Assembly: GCA_016790705.1 (NCBI GenBank)
Contig: JAEUOT010000032.1
Coordinates: forward strand, 1-64,000
Direction of reading: 5' to 3'
DNA from: Hydrogenophaga sp.
GTDB lineage: Bacteria > Pseudomonadota > Gammaproteobacteria > Burkholderiales > Burkholderiaceae_C
Length of the DNA stretch: 64,000 bases
Below the pieces are notes generated by a model that had not been told where the DNA came from, did no database searches, and worked only from the letters and a program-made list of their open reading frames with translations. Position numbers and translations under genes: made by a program. Shown here piece by piece: positions 17,089 to 26,723 of the stretch. Position 1 is the first letter of the stretch; every line of letters begins with the position of its first letter.

Positions 17089-20073
17089 ATGGCTGCTACA
17101 CAAAAACTCGGTCTGTTGTCCGTGGTCCAGGCCCTGGGTCTGCTGCCCAAGGGGCGCGCAGGTGCCCCAGACGCTGCGGGCACGGAGCCGAAGAAACCCA
17201 GCGCTGCCCGTCATGAGCCCAAGGACGCGGCACCGCGCGAGCCCATGACCGTGGGACGCCGCCATGGCATGGCCCAGCGTCCGCCTTCGTTCACCGACCT
17301 GCTGCCGTATGTCAGCTACGAGGCCGATGCGAAGACCTTCGTTCTGGGTGACGGCACCACGCTGGGGGCGCTGTTCGAGCTGGGCGCGGTGCCCACCGAA
17401 GCCCAGGCACCCGCCTACCTGATCGACAAGGCCCGCAAGGTGCAGGAGGCCCTGCAGGCGCTGCCCGAGTCCACCGACACCCCGTGGATCGTCCAGTTCT
17501 TCGTCAACGACGACCGGGACATCAGCGGCCTGAACACCTATCTGCGCGACTACATCGCCCAGGTGCATGAGCGCTACCCCGAGCGGCGCGATGCCATCCT
17601 GGGTTCGCCCTATACCCAGGCGGTGCTCAAGGAATTCGAGAAGCACCTGGCCCTGGTCTCGCGCCCGCAGGGTCTGTTCACCGACACCCTGGTCAGTGGC
17701 CAGCCCTGGCGCGGGCAGCAGCGGCGCGTGCGCTGCGCGGTCTACAAGCGCTTCACCCGCCTGTCCGAGGACCCCTCTCCCGCGCAGCAACAGATCGAGG
17801 CGGTCTCGGTCACGCTGATGGCCACGCTGCAGGAGTCGGGTGTCCAGGCCCGCCGCTGCAGCTCACGCGAGTTCTACGAGTGGCTGCTGCCCTTCTTCAA
17901 TCGCAAGGTGCCCTGGGCCAGCCGTCATACCGGCGACCTGCTGGAGCAGCTGCCCTACCCCGGCGATCAGTCCCCCGCCCACGACGCCGACGGCCGCGAG
18001 GCAGCGCCGGTTTTCGGGTGGGACATGGCCGACCTGCTGAGCGTGAGCCCACCCGTCTCGGACGCCGAGGCGGGCCTGTTCGAGTTCGATGGCGTGCCGG
18101 TCAAGGCCCTCACGCTCGACGGCATGCGCACCAACCCGAACATCGGCCACTTCACCGCCGAGCGCAGCCTGGGCAAGGAAGCCTTTGCGCGCTTTGACCG
18201 GCTGCCGGCCGGCTGCATGCTCTCCATCACCGTGACCGTGGAGCCGCAGCACCGGCTGGACGAGCACATCGCCCGCATCCGCGACGCCTCGCGCGCCCAG
18301 ACGCCGCTGGCCATGGAGACGCACAAGGAGTGCGTGCAGGTGCTCAAGCGCATGATCGAGGGCGACAAGCTGTATCCGATGCTCATGACGCTGTACGTCA
18401 CGGCACCCACCCGCGACGAGCTGGGCGCGGTGATCTCGCAGGTCAATGCCCAACTCGTGCCTTCTGGCCTTCGCTTCATCGACGCCCGCCAGGACCTGGT
18501 GGCCCTGGACAGCTTCATCCGGGGCCTGCCCTTCGCCTTCGATCCGGCGTTCGATGCCAAGCAGCTGCGCCGCACCCGCCTGACCTTCGCCTCGCAGATC
18601 GCCGCCCTGCTGCCGGTCTACGGCCGCTCGCGCGGCACGCCGCACCCGGGCATGTGGTTCTGGAACCGGGGCGGCGAACCACTGTGGGTCGATCCGCTCA
18701 ACCGGCACGACCGCAAGAAGAACGCCCACATGCTGGTGCTCGGACCTACAGGGGCGGGCAAGAGCGCGACCTTGAACTACATCGCCATGCTGACCATGGC
18801 GGTGCACCGCCCTCGCCTGGTCATTGCCGACGCTGGCCGGTCCTTCTCCCTGCTCATGGACTATTTCAAGACCATGGGCCTGTCCACCTACAGCGTGACG
18901 CTGACCAACGAGGCGGACGTGTCCCTGCCGCCGTTCTTCCACGCCCACCGGCTGCTGGGCGACCAGGACGTGATGTCCTCCTACCGCGCCGCCGAGCAGC
19001 AGGCCCGGCAGAACGCCGGCATGCCCGACGATGCCAGCCTGGATGCGCTGCTGGAAGGCAAGAAGTCGGCCGAGATCGAGCGCGAGCCCACGGCCGCAAG
19101 TGGTGATGAGGCCGACGCCGACGACGAAGGCACCGACAAGCGCGATCTGCTGGGGGAAATGCTGATCGCCGCGATCATGATGATCACCGGTGGCGAGCAG
19201 CAGGAGGTCGAGCGCATGTCCCGCGCCGACCGATATCTGATCACCAACGCCATCATCCGCGCTGCCACCCGATCCGCAGCCGACGGCCGCAAGCACCCGC
19301 TGACGCACGACGTGGCCATCGCCCTCATGGGCATGCACGCCGATGCCACACTCTCCCCCGCGCGCCAGGCGCGCGCCGAAGAGATGGGTCAGGCCATGAT
19401 GAGCTTCACCCAGGGCCTGCGCGGCAAGCTGTTCAACCGCGAGGGCGTGGACTGGCCGGACGCCGATGTGACCCTGGTGGAGATGGGCACGCTGACCCAG
19501 GACGGCTACGGCGATGCGCTGGCCGTGGCCTACACCAGCCTGATCGACTCGGTGCAGTCGCGCGGCGAGCGCGCACAGGCCGAGGACCGGCCGCTGATCA
19601 TGCTCACCGACGAGGGGCACTTGATCACCACCAACGAGCTGCTGGGTCCCAAGATCGCCAAGGGCACCAAGATGTGGCGCAAGCTCAACATCTGGTTCTG
19701 GCTGGCCACGCAGAACTTGAAGGACTTCCCCGACAGCATGAGCCGCGTGCTGTCCATGTGCGAATACTGGATGCTGCTGACCATGGACCGTTCCGAGATC
19801 GAGGAGGTGGCGCGGTTTCGCAGTCTCACCCCCGAACAGCGCGCCCTCATGGAGTCGGCCCGCAAGGAGCCACCCAAGTACACCGAGGGTGTGCTCATCT
19901 CGGCTTCGGACCAGGCGCTGTTTCGCAACGTGCCGCCGGCCCTGCCGATTGCCCTGGCCATGACCGAGGGCCACGAAAAAGCCCACCGTCGCCGCCTGAT
20001 GGATCAGCACGGCTGCTCCGAAATGCAGGCCGCGCAGTTGGTGGCCGACGAACTGACGGCCAAGCGCGGCTGA
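17089..20073 (+). CDS. traC: VirB4/TraC-like conjugative ATPase, PFL_4706 family (TIGR03744)
   Basis: The protein has 994 residues. Walker A is GPTGAGKSATLN near residue 556. The Walker B region is DRPLIMLTDEGHLI near 839, followed by TQNLKDFPDSMSRVLS. It energises pilus and channel assembly at the inner membrane. An acidic segment (GDEADADDEGTDKRD) near residue 670 looks like an insertion. I favour the ATG at 17089 over the one at 17080, because AGAGGG at 17074-17079 would be far too close to the earlier codon. Confidence 0.93.
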   Translation: MAATQKLGLLSVVQALGLLPKGRAGAPDAAGTEPKKPSAARHEPKDAAPREPMTVGRRHGMAQRPPSFTDLLPYVSYEADAKTFVLGDGTTLGALFELGAVPTEAQAPAYLIDKARKVQEALQALPESTDTPWIVQFFVNDDRDISGLNTYLRDYIAQVHERYPERRDAILGSPYTQAVLKEFEKHLALVSRPQGLFTDTLVSGQPWRGQQRRVRCAVYKRFTRLSEDPSPAQQQIEAVSVTLMATLQESGVQARRCSSREFYEWLLPFFNRKVPWASRHTGDLLEQLPYPGDQSPAHDADGREAAPVFGWDMADLLSVSPPVSDAEAGLFEFDGVPVKALTLDGMRTNPNIGHFTAERSLGKEAFARFDRLPAGCMLSITVTVEPQHRLDEHIARIRDASRAQTPLAMETHKECVQVLKRMIEGDKLYPMLMTLYVTAPTRDELGAVISQVNAQLVPSGLRFIDARQDLVALDSFIRGLPFAFDPAFDAKQLRRTRLTFASQIAALLPVYGRSRGTPHPGMWFWNRGGEPLWVDPLNRHDRKKNAHMLVLGPTGAGKSATLNYIAMLTMAVHRPRLVIADAGRSFSLLMDYFKTMGLSTYSVTLTNEADVSLPPFFHAHRLLGDQDVMSSYRAAEQQARQNAGMPDDASLDALLEGKKSAEIEREPTAASGDEADADDEGTDKRDLLGEMLIAAIMMITGGEQQEVERMSRADRYLITNAIIRAATRSAADGRKHPLTHDVAIALMGMHADATLSPARQARAEEMGQAMMSFTQGLRGKLFNREGVDWPDADVTLVEMGTLTQDGYGDALAVAYTSLIDSVQSRGERAQAEDRPLIMLTDEGHLITTNELLGPKIAKGTKMWRKLNIWFWLATQNLKDFPDSMSRVLSMCEYWMLLTMDRSEIEEVARFRSLTPEQRALMESARKEPPKYTEGVLISASDQALFRNVPPALPIALAMTEGHEKAHRRRLMDQHGCSEMQAAQLVADELTAKRG

Positions 20074-20090
20074 TCGGAAAAGGACAGACC

Positions 20091-20351
20091 ATGGACCTGG
20101 AAATCACCAGCTTCAACGCCGCCCGCTGGAACGAGCTGTGTGTGCTGTTGGCCGCGCAGGCCTCGCGCAACTGCGGCAGCGCCCATGACCGCTACCAGCG
20201 CCTGTTCTCCGAACTGGTGGACGAGCGCCTCAGGGCGATTCCCGAGGTGCATCACGCGGTGGCGCTGGAGGTGGCCAGCCGCTGGGACTACCAGCCGCCC
20301 GCAGAGCGCGCGCAGGCGCAGCAGGAACTTCACGAGGGAACACCGACATGA
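20091..20351 (+). CDS. Small cytoplasmic protein of the transfer operon
   Basis: The protein has 86 residues, is rich in Ala, Arg and Glu, and has no signal or membrane helix. It is encoded between traC and the PFL_4709-like genes, with AAAAGGAC before the ATG and a 4-base overlap with the next gene, so it is translated as part of the operon. I do not recognise the family. Confidence 0.75.
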   Translation: MDLEITSFNAARWNELCVLLAAQASRNCGSAHDRYQRLFSELVDERLRAIPEVHHAVALEVASRWDYQPPAERAQAQQELHEGTPT

Positions 20352-20881
20352 CGAACCCATGGAACCACTCGATCAGCCACAGGGAGGGAATCGTTCGCTG
20401 CGCCCTGCTCGGTCTGCTGCTGGCGGCGCTGGCTCTATGTAGCGGCATCGCCCGTGCGCAAAGCCGATCAGCGGTCGCCGGCCTGTTCGAGGGCGTGCAG
20501 CGCATCGAGCTGTTCCTGGCCCGCCCGACCCCGGTGCTCAACATCCAGGGTGCAAAGGTGCCCGTGAAGGTCTACCGCCTGTACGCCCACCAGCAGTACA
20601 TCGAGCAGACCCTGATGCCCAGGATTCCCAAGCTGCCGCCGGGCGCATCGAGCACCGAGATCCAGCACAACATCTCGGCCTACATCGAAGCGAACAAGGC
20701 CCAGATCGAGGCCGAGTCCAAGGACCTCAAGGCCATGTACCTGGAAGGCAAGGAACTCACGTTCCGCTACAAGCTGCTGGACTACCCCGCCTTCGTCATC
20801 AACGGGGTGGCGGTGTTCGACCACACCAACGACCTGCACGAGGCGCTGCGCGCCTACCAGAAGCACTATCGGGGGCGCTGA
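20348..20881 (+). CDS. PFL_4709-like periplasmic protein, first of a tandem pair
   Basis: The protein has 177 residues with a signal peptide (LLGLLLAALALCSGIARAQ). Its layout matches the gene that follows: VQRIELFLARP, KVYRLYAHQQYIEQTL, a helical middle, and LLDYPAFVINGVAVFDHTNDLHEAL at the end. This is a thioredoxin-like pattern of the TIGR03757 type without a CxxC pair. The middle is longer than in the second copy. It is probably a diverged paralogue working in the periplasm on channel assembly; the function is inferred only from context. Confidence 0.75.
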   Translation: MTNPWNHSISHREGIVRCALLGLLLAALALCSGIARAQSRSAVAGLFEGVQRIELFLARPTPVLNIQGAKVPVKVYRLYAHQQYIEQTLMPRIPKLPPGASSTEIQHNISAYIEANKAQIEAESKDLKAMYLEGKELTFRYKLLDYPAFVINGVAVFDHTNDLHEALRAYQKHYRGR

Positions 20882-20882
20882 A

Positions 20883-21359
20883 ATGAAACATCACAAGCTC
20901 ATCGGTGCCTGCCTGGCGCTGGGTCTGGTGGCATTCACGGCGCTGGGCACCACTGCCCGGGCACAGAGCGCTAACAGCGACCTCTACCGGGGCATCACCA
21001 AGGTCGAGGTGTTCGCCAACTCGGCCATGGTCATCACCGGGGGGGAACCCCAGCGCTACCAGCTCGCCATCTACCGGCTCGATGCGCTCAAGAACGTCGA
21101 GGCGGCGATCAACCAGCGCCTGCCCAAGACCGAAGCGGCCGCGCGCGCGTACTTCCAGGCCAACCAGGCCGAGATCAAGAAGCAGATCACCCCGCATGTG
21201 CTCAGTGCCGCCAACGGCATCGCGCTGGCCAGGCACTACAAGATCGACCGCCTGCCGGCCATCGTCGTGGACGGCGCCAACGTGATCTACGGGGTGCCAG
21301 ACGTGCCGCAGGCCCTGGCGCTGGTCCAGCAGCACCGGGCCTCTGCCGCCAAGCGCTGA
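20883..21359 (+). CDS. ICE protein, PFL_4709 family (TIGR03757)
   Basis: The protein has 158 residues with a signal peptide ending near TARAQ. The family core is evident: ITKVEVFANSAMVI, AIYRLDALKNVEAAINQRLP, LARHYKIDRLPAIVVDGANVIYGVPDVPQALAL. The fold looks thioredoxin-like with the active-site cysteines lost. It precedes the TraU-like gene, as in other MPF-G operons. Confidence 0.87.
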   Translation: MKHHKLIGACLALGLVAFTALGTTARAQSANSDLYRGITKVEVFANSAMVITGGEPQRYQLAIYRLDALKNVEAAINQRLPKTEAAARAYFQANQAEIKKQITPHVLSAANGIALARHYKIDRLPAIVVDGANVIYGVPDVPQALALVQQHRASAAKR

Positions 21360-21372
21360 AGGGAGACCCACC

Positions 21373-22716
21373 TTGACCCGATGGCTTGAACAACTCGCAC
21401 GCGGCGCCCAGGCGCTTCTGCGTGGCCTGGTGTGCGCCTTGGCATGTGCCCTGGTGCTGGGGAGGCCAGCCTGGGCCCAGTCGCCCGCGCCGCCTCCGAG
21501 CACCAACACGCTGGGGGTCCTGGCCGCCACGGCCGCGTCCGCGCCCAGCTGCATCTCCTACATGGTCACGGGTGTGTGCTTCTTCCTGCGCTGCACGCCC
21601 TTTGGCTGCACGGTGGAAACCTCCATCCGGGTCAGCCACTACATGCCCGACGTGGTGGTCAGCACCTACAACGACCAGTACATCCACCCATGGCGCGACG
21701 TGGGCAGCGCCGTCTCCGGCATCGGCGACCGCATCGGCGCCGCGATCCTGCGAAGCCCGTTGGATGCAACGGCCAACACGTCGGCCAAGCGGCGCGGCGC
21801 GGCCGAACCCGTGACCATGAAGACGGTCGATGCCATCGGTAACCCGGCCGTGCTCATCAACAACTCGGGCACGCGCATGGTGGTGCCCGGCATCACCGAG
21901 CTGATGAGCTTCCCCTCGACGCTGCCCGACATCCTGGCCGAATGGGCGGTGGCGCCCGTGGGACTGATGCAGCAGGTCGGCGAAGGCGTGCTCAACCTGC
22001 TGACCAACCCGGGCGCCCTGATGAACACCGTCACGGGCGCCGGCAACCTCATGGGAGGCATGGGCACCGACATGAGCAGCATGGGACCTGCGGCTTCGGG
22101 TGGCATGGATGCGGCCAGTCGGGACGGCTTCCAGGGCCAACTGGACCAGATGCGCGGCATGCTCGAAGGCGCGGCCGGCGCCGCTGGCGGCAACGATTTC
22201 CTCTGTCCCAGCTCGGCCGATGCCTTCGGTGTGTACTTCAGCTCCGACGTGGACTCACTGTTCTGGCGCAGCATGATCCCGCTGGAGTTGCTCTACGTGG
22301 GCTCCTGGTTCCCGGGTTACAACGAGGTGTCCCACCTGCCGCTGGTCAACACCTGGGGCAGCAAGTACCCCCGCATCGGCGAGCTGGTGCAGCAGCACCC
22401 GGTCAAGGCCTCGGCCGTGCTGGCCGAGCGCACGGCGCAGATCATCCTCAAGCCCTCGCAGCCGCACATCTACGCGCACCTGCGGCCCAAGAGCCCGCAC
22501 TCCTACGTCTGGTTCGCCCAGGTGGCCGATCCCAAGTGGTCCATGGTGCACCCCTTCCCCTCGGGCTGCCACACCTTCGGCGCCAACGACTCGGTGGCCC
22601 TGATCGGCTATGGCGACTACCGCAACACGCCCAACAACAGCCACGTCTGGAACCTCTGGACCCGCTACGAGTGCTGCCGGCGCCGCACCGAGATCTTCCT
22701 GTTCGCCGTCCCTTGA
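21373..22716 (+). CDS. TraU-like protein, PFL_4710 family (TIGR03756)
   Basis: The protein has 447 residues with a signal peptide (LVCALACALVLGRPAWAQ). It has a Cys-rich start of the mature protein (SCISYMVTGVCFFLRCTPFGC) and the family segment DFLCPSSADAFGVYFSSDVDSLFWR, so several disulfides are likely. It is related to F-plasmid TraU and is needed for pilus or mating-pair function in that system. The start is a TTG at 21373 behind AGGGAG. Its disulfides may need the Dsb-type proteins encoded elsewhere on the ICE. Confidence 0.9.
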   Translation: MTRWLEQLARGAQALLRGLVCALACALVLGRPAWAQSPAPPPSTNTLGVLAATAASAPSCISYMVTGVCFFLRCTPFGCTVETSIRVSHYMPDVVVSTYNDQYIHPWRDVGSAVSGIGDRIGAAILRSPLDATANTSAKRRGAAEPVTMKTVDAIGNPAVLINNSGTRMVVPGITELMSFPSTLPDILAEWAVAPVGLMQQVGEGVLNLLTNPGALMNTVTGAGNLMGGMGTDMSSMGPAASGGMDAASRDGFQGQLDQMRGMLEGAAGAAGGNDFLCPSSADAFGVYFSSDVDSLFWRSMIPLELLYVGSWFPGYNEVSHLPLVNTWGSKYPRIGELVQQHPVKASAVLAERTAQIILKPSQPHIYAHLRPKSPHSYVWFAQVADPKWSMVHPFPSGCHTFGANDSVALIGYGDYRNTPNNSHVWNLWTRYECCRRRTEIFLFAVP

Positions 22717-22756
22717 GGCGCCCTGAAGCGCGAACCCACTTCTTCCTGGAACCACC

Positions 22757-24127
22757 ATGACCCACAACCGACTCCGTTTTCGTGTGCGGCCCCTGTTGGC
22801 CGGCGTTGCCCTGGCCGGCCTGGTGGCACTGACCTGGTCCGCGCCCGCCAGCGCGCAGGCTTCGCGCGGCGCGCTGTACTACCAGCTTGGCGGCAACTCG
22901 CCCGGTGGCAACGCCAATTACCGCTCCCAGATCCCGCTGCAGCTCAGCCTTGCGGCCAACCTGCGGCTGAACTACTCCTGCGGCAAGTTCGACATCGGTC
23001 TGTCCTGGCAGACGCTGATGAACAACATCGAGCAGTTCGGCGACACGCTCTCCAACGCCATTCGCGCCGGCATCGCTGCGCTGCCCATGTACATCTTCGA
23101 GCGTGCGCAGCCCGGTCTCTACCAGCTGTTCCAGACCTACTCGCTCAAAGCCGACGCCATGATCGCCGCCGCGCTGAAGACCTGCGAGGAGATGGAGGCC
23201 GCCATCAAGCAGGGCGACAACCCCTACGAGGAATGGGCGGGCATTGCCAAGGGTGAGTCCTGGCGCATGCGCGCCTCCCTCAACGGCGACGTGGTCGAGG
23301 CCAAACGGGCCATCAACGAGCAGGAGGAAGGCCACCGAAACGGCGTGAGCTGGATCTTTGGACAACGGGCCGGCGGTGTGGGCACCCAGCCGCTGCGGCC
23401 GGTGCGCGACCTCTCGGTCGCGGGCTACAACGTCACGCTCAACCGCCAGCCTGGCTCCTCCGGTGGAGGCCCTGCAGACGCCCGGATGGTGGCCGCGTTC
23501 CCCACCTCGGACGCGCTGGCGGTGTTCACTACGAAGGTGCTGGGCGACCAGCAGATCTACCTGTGCGAGGGCATCGCCAACTGCCCAGCGGCCACCTCCA
23601 CCTCGACCGCCACGGGTCTGGGTCCCCTGCTGGAGGAAGAAATCCTATTTGTGCGCCCGCGCCTGGAGGCCATCGTCAACGGCGCCACCATCCCCACCAG
23701 CGCGGCGCTGGCCGAAATCGGCGCACCCGGCATCACCGTCAACGCCCAGGTCATTCAGGCCCTGCGAGCCATGCCCGCTGAAAACCGGACCCTGGCCACC
23801 AGTCGTCTGGCGCACGAGCTGGGCATGCAGCGGGTGGTGGACAAGGCCCTGATCGCGCGCAACGCGCTGATCACCGGCATGAGCCTGCCCGAGGTCACAG
23901 CAGCCGGCAAGGTCTCGCAGGACATGCAGGGCAAGGTCGCACGCATGACGCAGCACATCGAGGACCTGATGTTCGAGCACCGCATCCGCAAGGAAATCAC
24001 CGCCAACAACGCGCTGGCCATCCTGGAATCGGGCACCCAACGCGATGGCCAGGCCACCCGCGTGCCGCCGGCCGGCCGCCCCGATCCCGCACCGCTCGAT
24101 GGTGGCCGCGTGCGAACCACTCCCTGA
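22757..24127 (+). CDS. ICE protein, PFL_4711 family (TIGR03755)
   Basis: The protein has 456 residues with a signal peptide ending at PASAQ. The mature start ASRGALYYQLGGNSPGG and NLRLNYSCGKFDIGLSWQTLMNNIEQFGDTL are typical of the PFL_4711 family; the layout recalls TraW/TrbC-TraH type periplasmic assembly factors. It follows the TraU-like gene and precedes traG, as in related ICEs. Confidence 0.88.
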   Translation: MTHNRLRFRVRPLLAGVALAGLVALTWSAPASAQASRGALYYQLGGNSPGGNANYRSQIPLQLSLAANLRLNYSCGKFDIGLSWQTLMNNIEQFGDTLSNAIRAGIAALPMYIFERAQPGLYQLFQTYSLKADAMIAAALKTCEEMEAAIKQGDNPYEEWAGIAKGESWRMRASLNGDVVEAKRAINEQEEGHRNGVSWIFGQRAGGVGTQPLRPVRDLSVAGYNVTLNRQPGSSGGGPADARMVAAFPTSDALAVFTTKVLGDQQIYLCEGIANCPAATSTSTATGLGPLLEEEILFVRPRLEAIVNGATIPTSAALAEIGAPGITVNAQVIQALRAMPAENRTLATSRLAHELGMQRVVDKALIARNALITGMSLPEVTAAGKVSQDMQGKVARMTQHIEDLMFEHRIRKEITANNALAILESGTQRDGQATRVPPAGRPDPAPLDGGRVRTTP

Positions 24128-24139
24128 GCCGAGGTCCTC

Positions 24140-24535
24140 ATGAACAACCCCCTCCCCGTCCAACCGATGCCCAGCACCAGCCGCTCAAAGCGCTGGCTGC
24201 GCAAGCTGCTGCCCGCCCTGAGCCTGCTGGCGCTGGTGCTGCTCATCGGCATCGTCGTCGCCATCTTTCTCGCCCTGGGCGTCCAGTTGGAGGCCCAGCT
24301 CGATACGGTCCGGGTGTTCAAGCCCTGGGGTATTGCCATCCAGGGTGCGCTGATCGTGCTCATCGGCTTGCGCTGGACGCAGGTGGTGAACTGGGGTCGC
24401 CGCCGAGGCATCGTCCAGGAGTGGGAGTACGAGCAAGTCATTGCGGCGCGCGGCAAGGTCATGCTGATGCTGCTGGCCTACTGGCTCTTGATCCCTGTCG
24501 GACCCGCGACCTTGCTGCGGGTGCTTGGCGGCTGA
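24140..24535 (+). CDS. Small membrane protein between PFL_4711 and traG
   Basis: The protein has 131 residues with three hydrophobic segments (LLPALSLLALVLLIGIVVAIFLAL, AIQGALIVLIGLRW and VMLMLLAYWLLIPVGPATLL) and a short positively charged N-terminus. It is an inner-membrane protein conserved at this position in MPF-G ICEs, to my memory, with no known function. It is spaced 12 bases from the previous gene and 18 from traG. Confidence 0.8.
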   Translation: MNNPLPVQPMPSTSRSKRWLRKLLPALSLLALVLLIGIVVAIFLALGVQLEAQLDTVRVFKPWGIAIQGALIVLIGLRWTQVVNWGRRRGIVQEWEYEQVIAARGKVMLMLLAYWLLIPVGPATLLRVLGG

Positions 24536-24553
24536 AGAAGGAAGGATCGCACC

Positions 24554-26185
24554 ATGCAACTGGACTCCTACCTGGAAATCTTCACCACCATGTACGGCTG
24601 GGCGTTCGCCAACATCATTGGCGAGGCCCTGACCGGTACCGGCCTTGTTGTGCTGCCCTTCATGGTCATGGCCTTCAACGCCTGGCGCCAGGCCAAGGAA
24701 CAGGGCGCCGAACAGATCGGTGTCTTCGGCCTGGTCGACAGCATCGGCACGCAGCTGATCGTGGGCCTGTTCGTCTTCATGACCTGCTTTGCGACCAGCC
24801 CGCTCACTTCGCTGCATTCGATCAACCTGCGCTACCAGCCGCCGCCCACGGCACTGGAGCCCAATCCACCCGAAGTCTCCCGCGACAGCGGGACGGGTTC
24901 GACCTATGACGCCGCGCTGGTCGATGCCATCGACGGCAGCATGAGCAACGTCAGCGGGTCGCTGGCGCACGTGCCCGCCTGGTGGATGACGGTGATGGCG
25001 ATCTCCTCAGGCATGAACCACTCGATCAAGGCGGGCCTGAACGCCAGCCAGAGCGAGTTGCGCGCGGTCGAAGAACTGGCGCGCATTGCCACCATTGAAG
25101 ACCCGCGCCTGTTGCACAACATCCAGCGCTTCTACAGCGAGTGCTTCGTGCCGGCGCAAAGCCGGTTCATCCAGATGGACCCTGCGGACCTCACGGCGGC
25201 TGGCCGCGCCATCATCGCCACCACCAACACGGAATACGGCCCGGACGACACCGGCTGGATGGGCTCGCAGCTGTTCCGTACCGAGCCGGGCTTCTACACC
25301 GACATGCGCTCGGTCAACCCGGTCACCGGCTTTGCCATCGACTTCGGGCGCGATGTCGACTACTACAACCCCTCTTCGGGCGAGCCCTTGCCGTTTGAGG
25401 GCTTCGCCAATCCCGACTGGGGACGCCCGACTTGCCGCGAGTGGTGGGAAGACACCCGAATCGGACTGCGCGAGGCCATGATCACCCATTCTTCCGACTG
25501 GCAGGCTTTGTGGGGGCGGGCGCGCACGCTGTTTTCCAGCGAAGACCGGACCAAGGACGAGTTGGCCCGCCTGGCCCAGGTCAAGGCCAACCCGATGTTC
25601 GTCGATCCAACCCAGGCGTTGGGCGACCGCTGGTACCAGAACGCCCGCATCAGCGACCCGGCCGGCATCGCCGATGGTGTGGCCAGGACAGCCGGTGGCG
25701 TGCTCTCCAACGTCGGGCTGGGCATCGTCTCGCTGCTGAGCTACATCACCTCAGGGCCGCTCAAGAACGGGCTGCTGATGATGCAGGCGCTGATCCTCAT
25801 GGGCATGTACATGTTCCTACCATTGGTGACCTTCTTCTCCGGCTACAACCTCAAGGTGATGCTCTACGGCGCCATCGGCGTCTTCACGGTGAAGTTCTGG
25901 GGTGCGCTGTGGGCGATCACGGTGTGGGTCGATGCCCACCTGATTCGCGCCATGTACCCGGTCGGCAGCTTCACGCTCACCGACATCTTCGGGTCGGCCA
26001 TGCAGGGTCACAAGCGGATGCTGCTGAACCTGCTGATGCTGGGGATGTTTATCGGGTTGCCGCTGCTTTGGACGGGGATGATGGCTTGGATCGGCTTCGC
26101 AATGGGCAATCAACTGTCTTCGGTCTTGGACTCTGCGAGCAAGACATCCAGTCAAATTGGATCTTCAAGCACGAGGGGCCGATAA
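24554..26185 (+). CDS. traG: TraG N-terminal-domain conjugation protein
   Basis: The protein has 543 residues and is polytopic. The N-terminus LDSYLEIFTTMYGWAFANIIGEALTGTGL and a cluster of C-terminal helices (FLPLVTFFSGYNLKVMLYGAIGVFTVKFWGALW) are the TraG_N pattern seen in SXT, TOL and PFGI-1 elements. F-plasmid TraG acts in mating-pair stabilisation and entry exclusion, but this ICE version has only the N-terminal membrane part. It is the last gene of the rightward transfer operon and converges on the small leftward genes. Confidence 0.92.
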   Translation: MQLDSYLEIFTTMYGWAFANIIGEALTGTGLVVLPFMVMAFNAWRQAKEQGAEQIGVFGLVDSIGTQLIVGLFVFMTCFATSPLTSLHSINLRYQPPPTALEPNPPEVSRDSGTGSTYDAALVDAIDGSMSNVSGSLAHVPAWWMTVMAISSGMNHSIKAGLNASQSELRAVEELARIATIEDPRLLHNIQRFYSECFVPAQSRFIQMDPADLTAAGRAIIATTNTEYGPDDTGWMGSQLFRTEPGFYTDMRSVNPVTGFAIDFGRDVDYYNPSSGEPLPFEGFANPDWGRPTCREWWEDTRIGLREAMITHSSDWQALWGRARTLFSSEDRTKDELARLAQVKANPMFVDPTQALGDRWYQNARISDPAGIADGVARTAGGVLSNVGLGIVSLLSYITSGPLKNGLLMMQALILMGMYMFLPLVTFFSGYNLKVMLYGAIGVFTVKFWGALWAITVWVDAHLIRAMYPVGSFTLTDIFGSAMQGHKRMLLNLLMLGMFIGLPLLWTGMMAWIGFAMGNQLSSVLDSASKTSSQIGSSSTRGR

Positions 26186-26422
26186 CTATTCGTCCATGTA
26201 CTTCAGGCAACGTACATCCGAGTAGGCAGATTCACCGTTCGGAAAGTGACCCGTACTGGCTGCCACCAAACAATCTGTTTCCGAATGTGGATTTGCGTTT
26301 CGACTCGCGCGAGCCATGCCATCAAACACCGCACCGCCAACCGCAGGCCCGAGCACGGTCGCAGCGCGGTAGACCTTCTCGGCTGCCGCGTCGACCAGGC
26401 GATAGAAAAGCTTTGCAGTCAT
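26186..26422 (-). CDS. Small protein of unknown function, convergent with traG
   Basis: The protein has 78 residues and starts MTAKLFYRLVDAAAEKVYRAA. The ATG at 26422 has a good ribosome site (GGGAGAAC) upstream on the minus strand. A Gly/Ala-rich stretch near residue 25 is weakly hydrophobic. I recognise no domain. Its stop lies immediately beside the traG stop. It is probably a real gene because of the ribosome site and the fit between neighbours. Confidence 0.6.
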   Translation of the reverse strand: MTAKLFYRLVDAAAEKVYRAATVLGPAVGGAVFDGMARASRNANPHSETDCLVAASTGHFPNGESAYSDVRCLKYMDE

Positions 26423-26494
26423 GGTGTTCTCCCTTTGGGTTTGAGAGGGATTTTCGTCGAGTCGGTCCCAGTGCGCAACCTACGTCGGCACGCG

Positions 26495-26716
26495 TCAATC
26501 GCAGTGGTTGATCTTCACCGAACGGCGCGGCGCCGTCACCAAACGAAAATACTTCCACGCCTGCGCAGGAACGGCCGTCATCGCTGCCAGGCACCAGTAG
26601 CGCCGGTCGGCCTCGGACAAGTCGTTCCACCAGGCCATGCCGGCGACGTCCAGATCCTGCAGGGTGCCTTCCACGGGCTCCTCGATATCGTCAGCACCGG
26701 ATTTGCTCAACAACAT
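26495..26716 (-). CDS. Small protein paired with a Phd/YefM-like antitoxin
   Basis: The protein has 73 residues: an acidic N-terminal half and a Trp/Ala-rich second half (MAWWNDLSEADRRYWCLAAMTAVPAQAWKYF). The chosen ATG at 26716 follows AGGAG and lies 7 bases after the stop of the antitoxin-like gene, so the two are co-transcribed. It does not look like the usual partners (Doc, YoeB, PIN). It could be an unusual toxin or an unrelated passenger. Confidence 0.65.
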   Translation of the reverse strand: MLLSKSGADDIEEPVEGTLQDLDVAGMAWWNDLSEADRRYWCLAAMTAVPAQAWKYFRLVTAPRRSVKINHCD

Positions 26717-26723
26717 GTACTCC

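Noticed and set aside
17863-20010. 715-codon open frame on the minus strand
   Set aside because: It is antisense to traC; no motif or start signal supports it.
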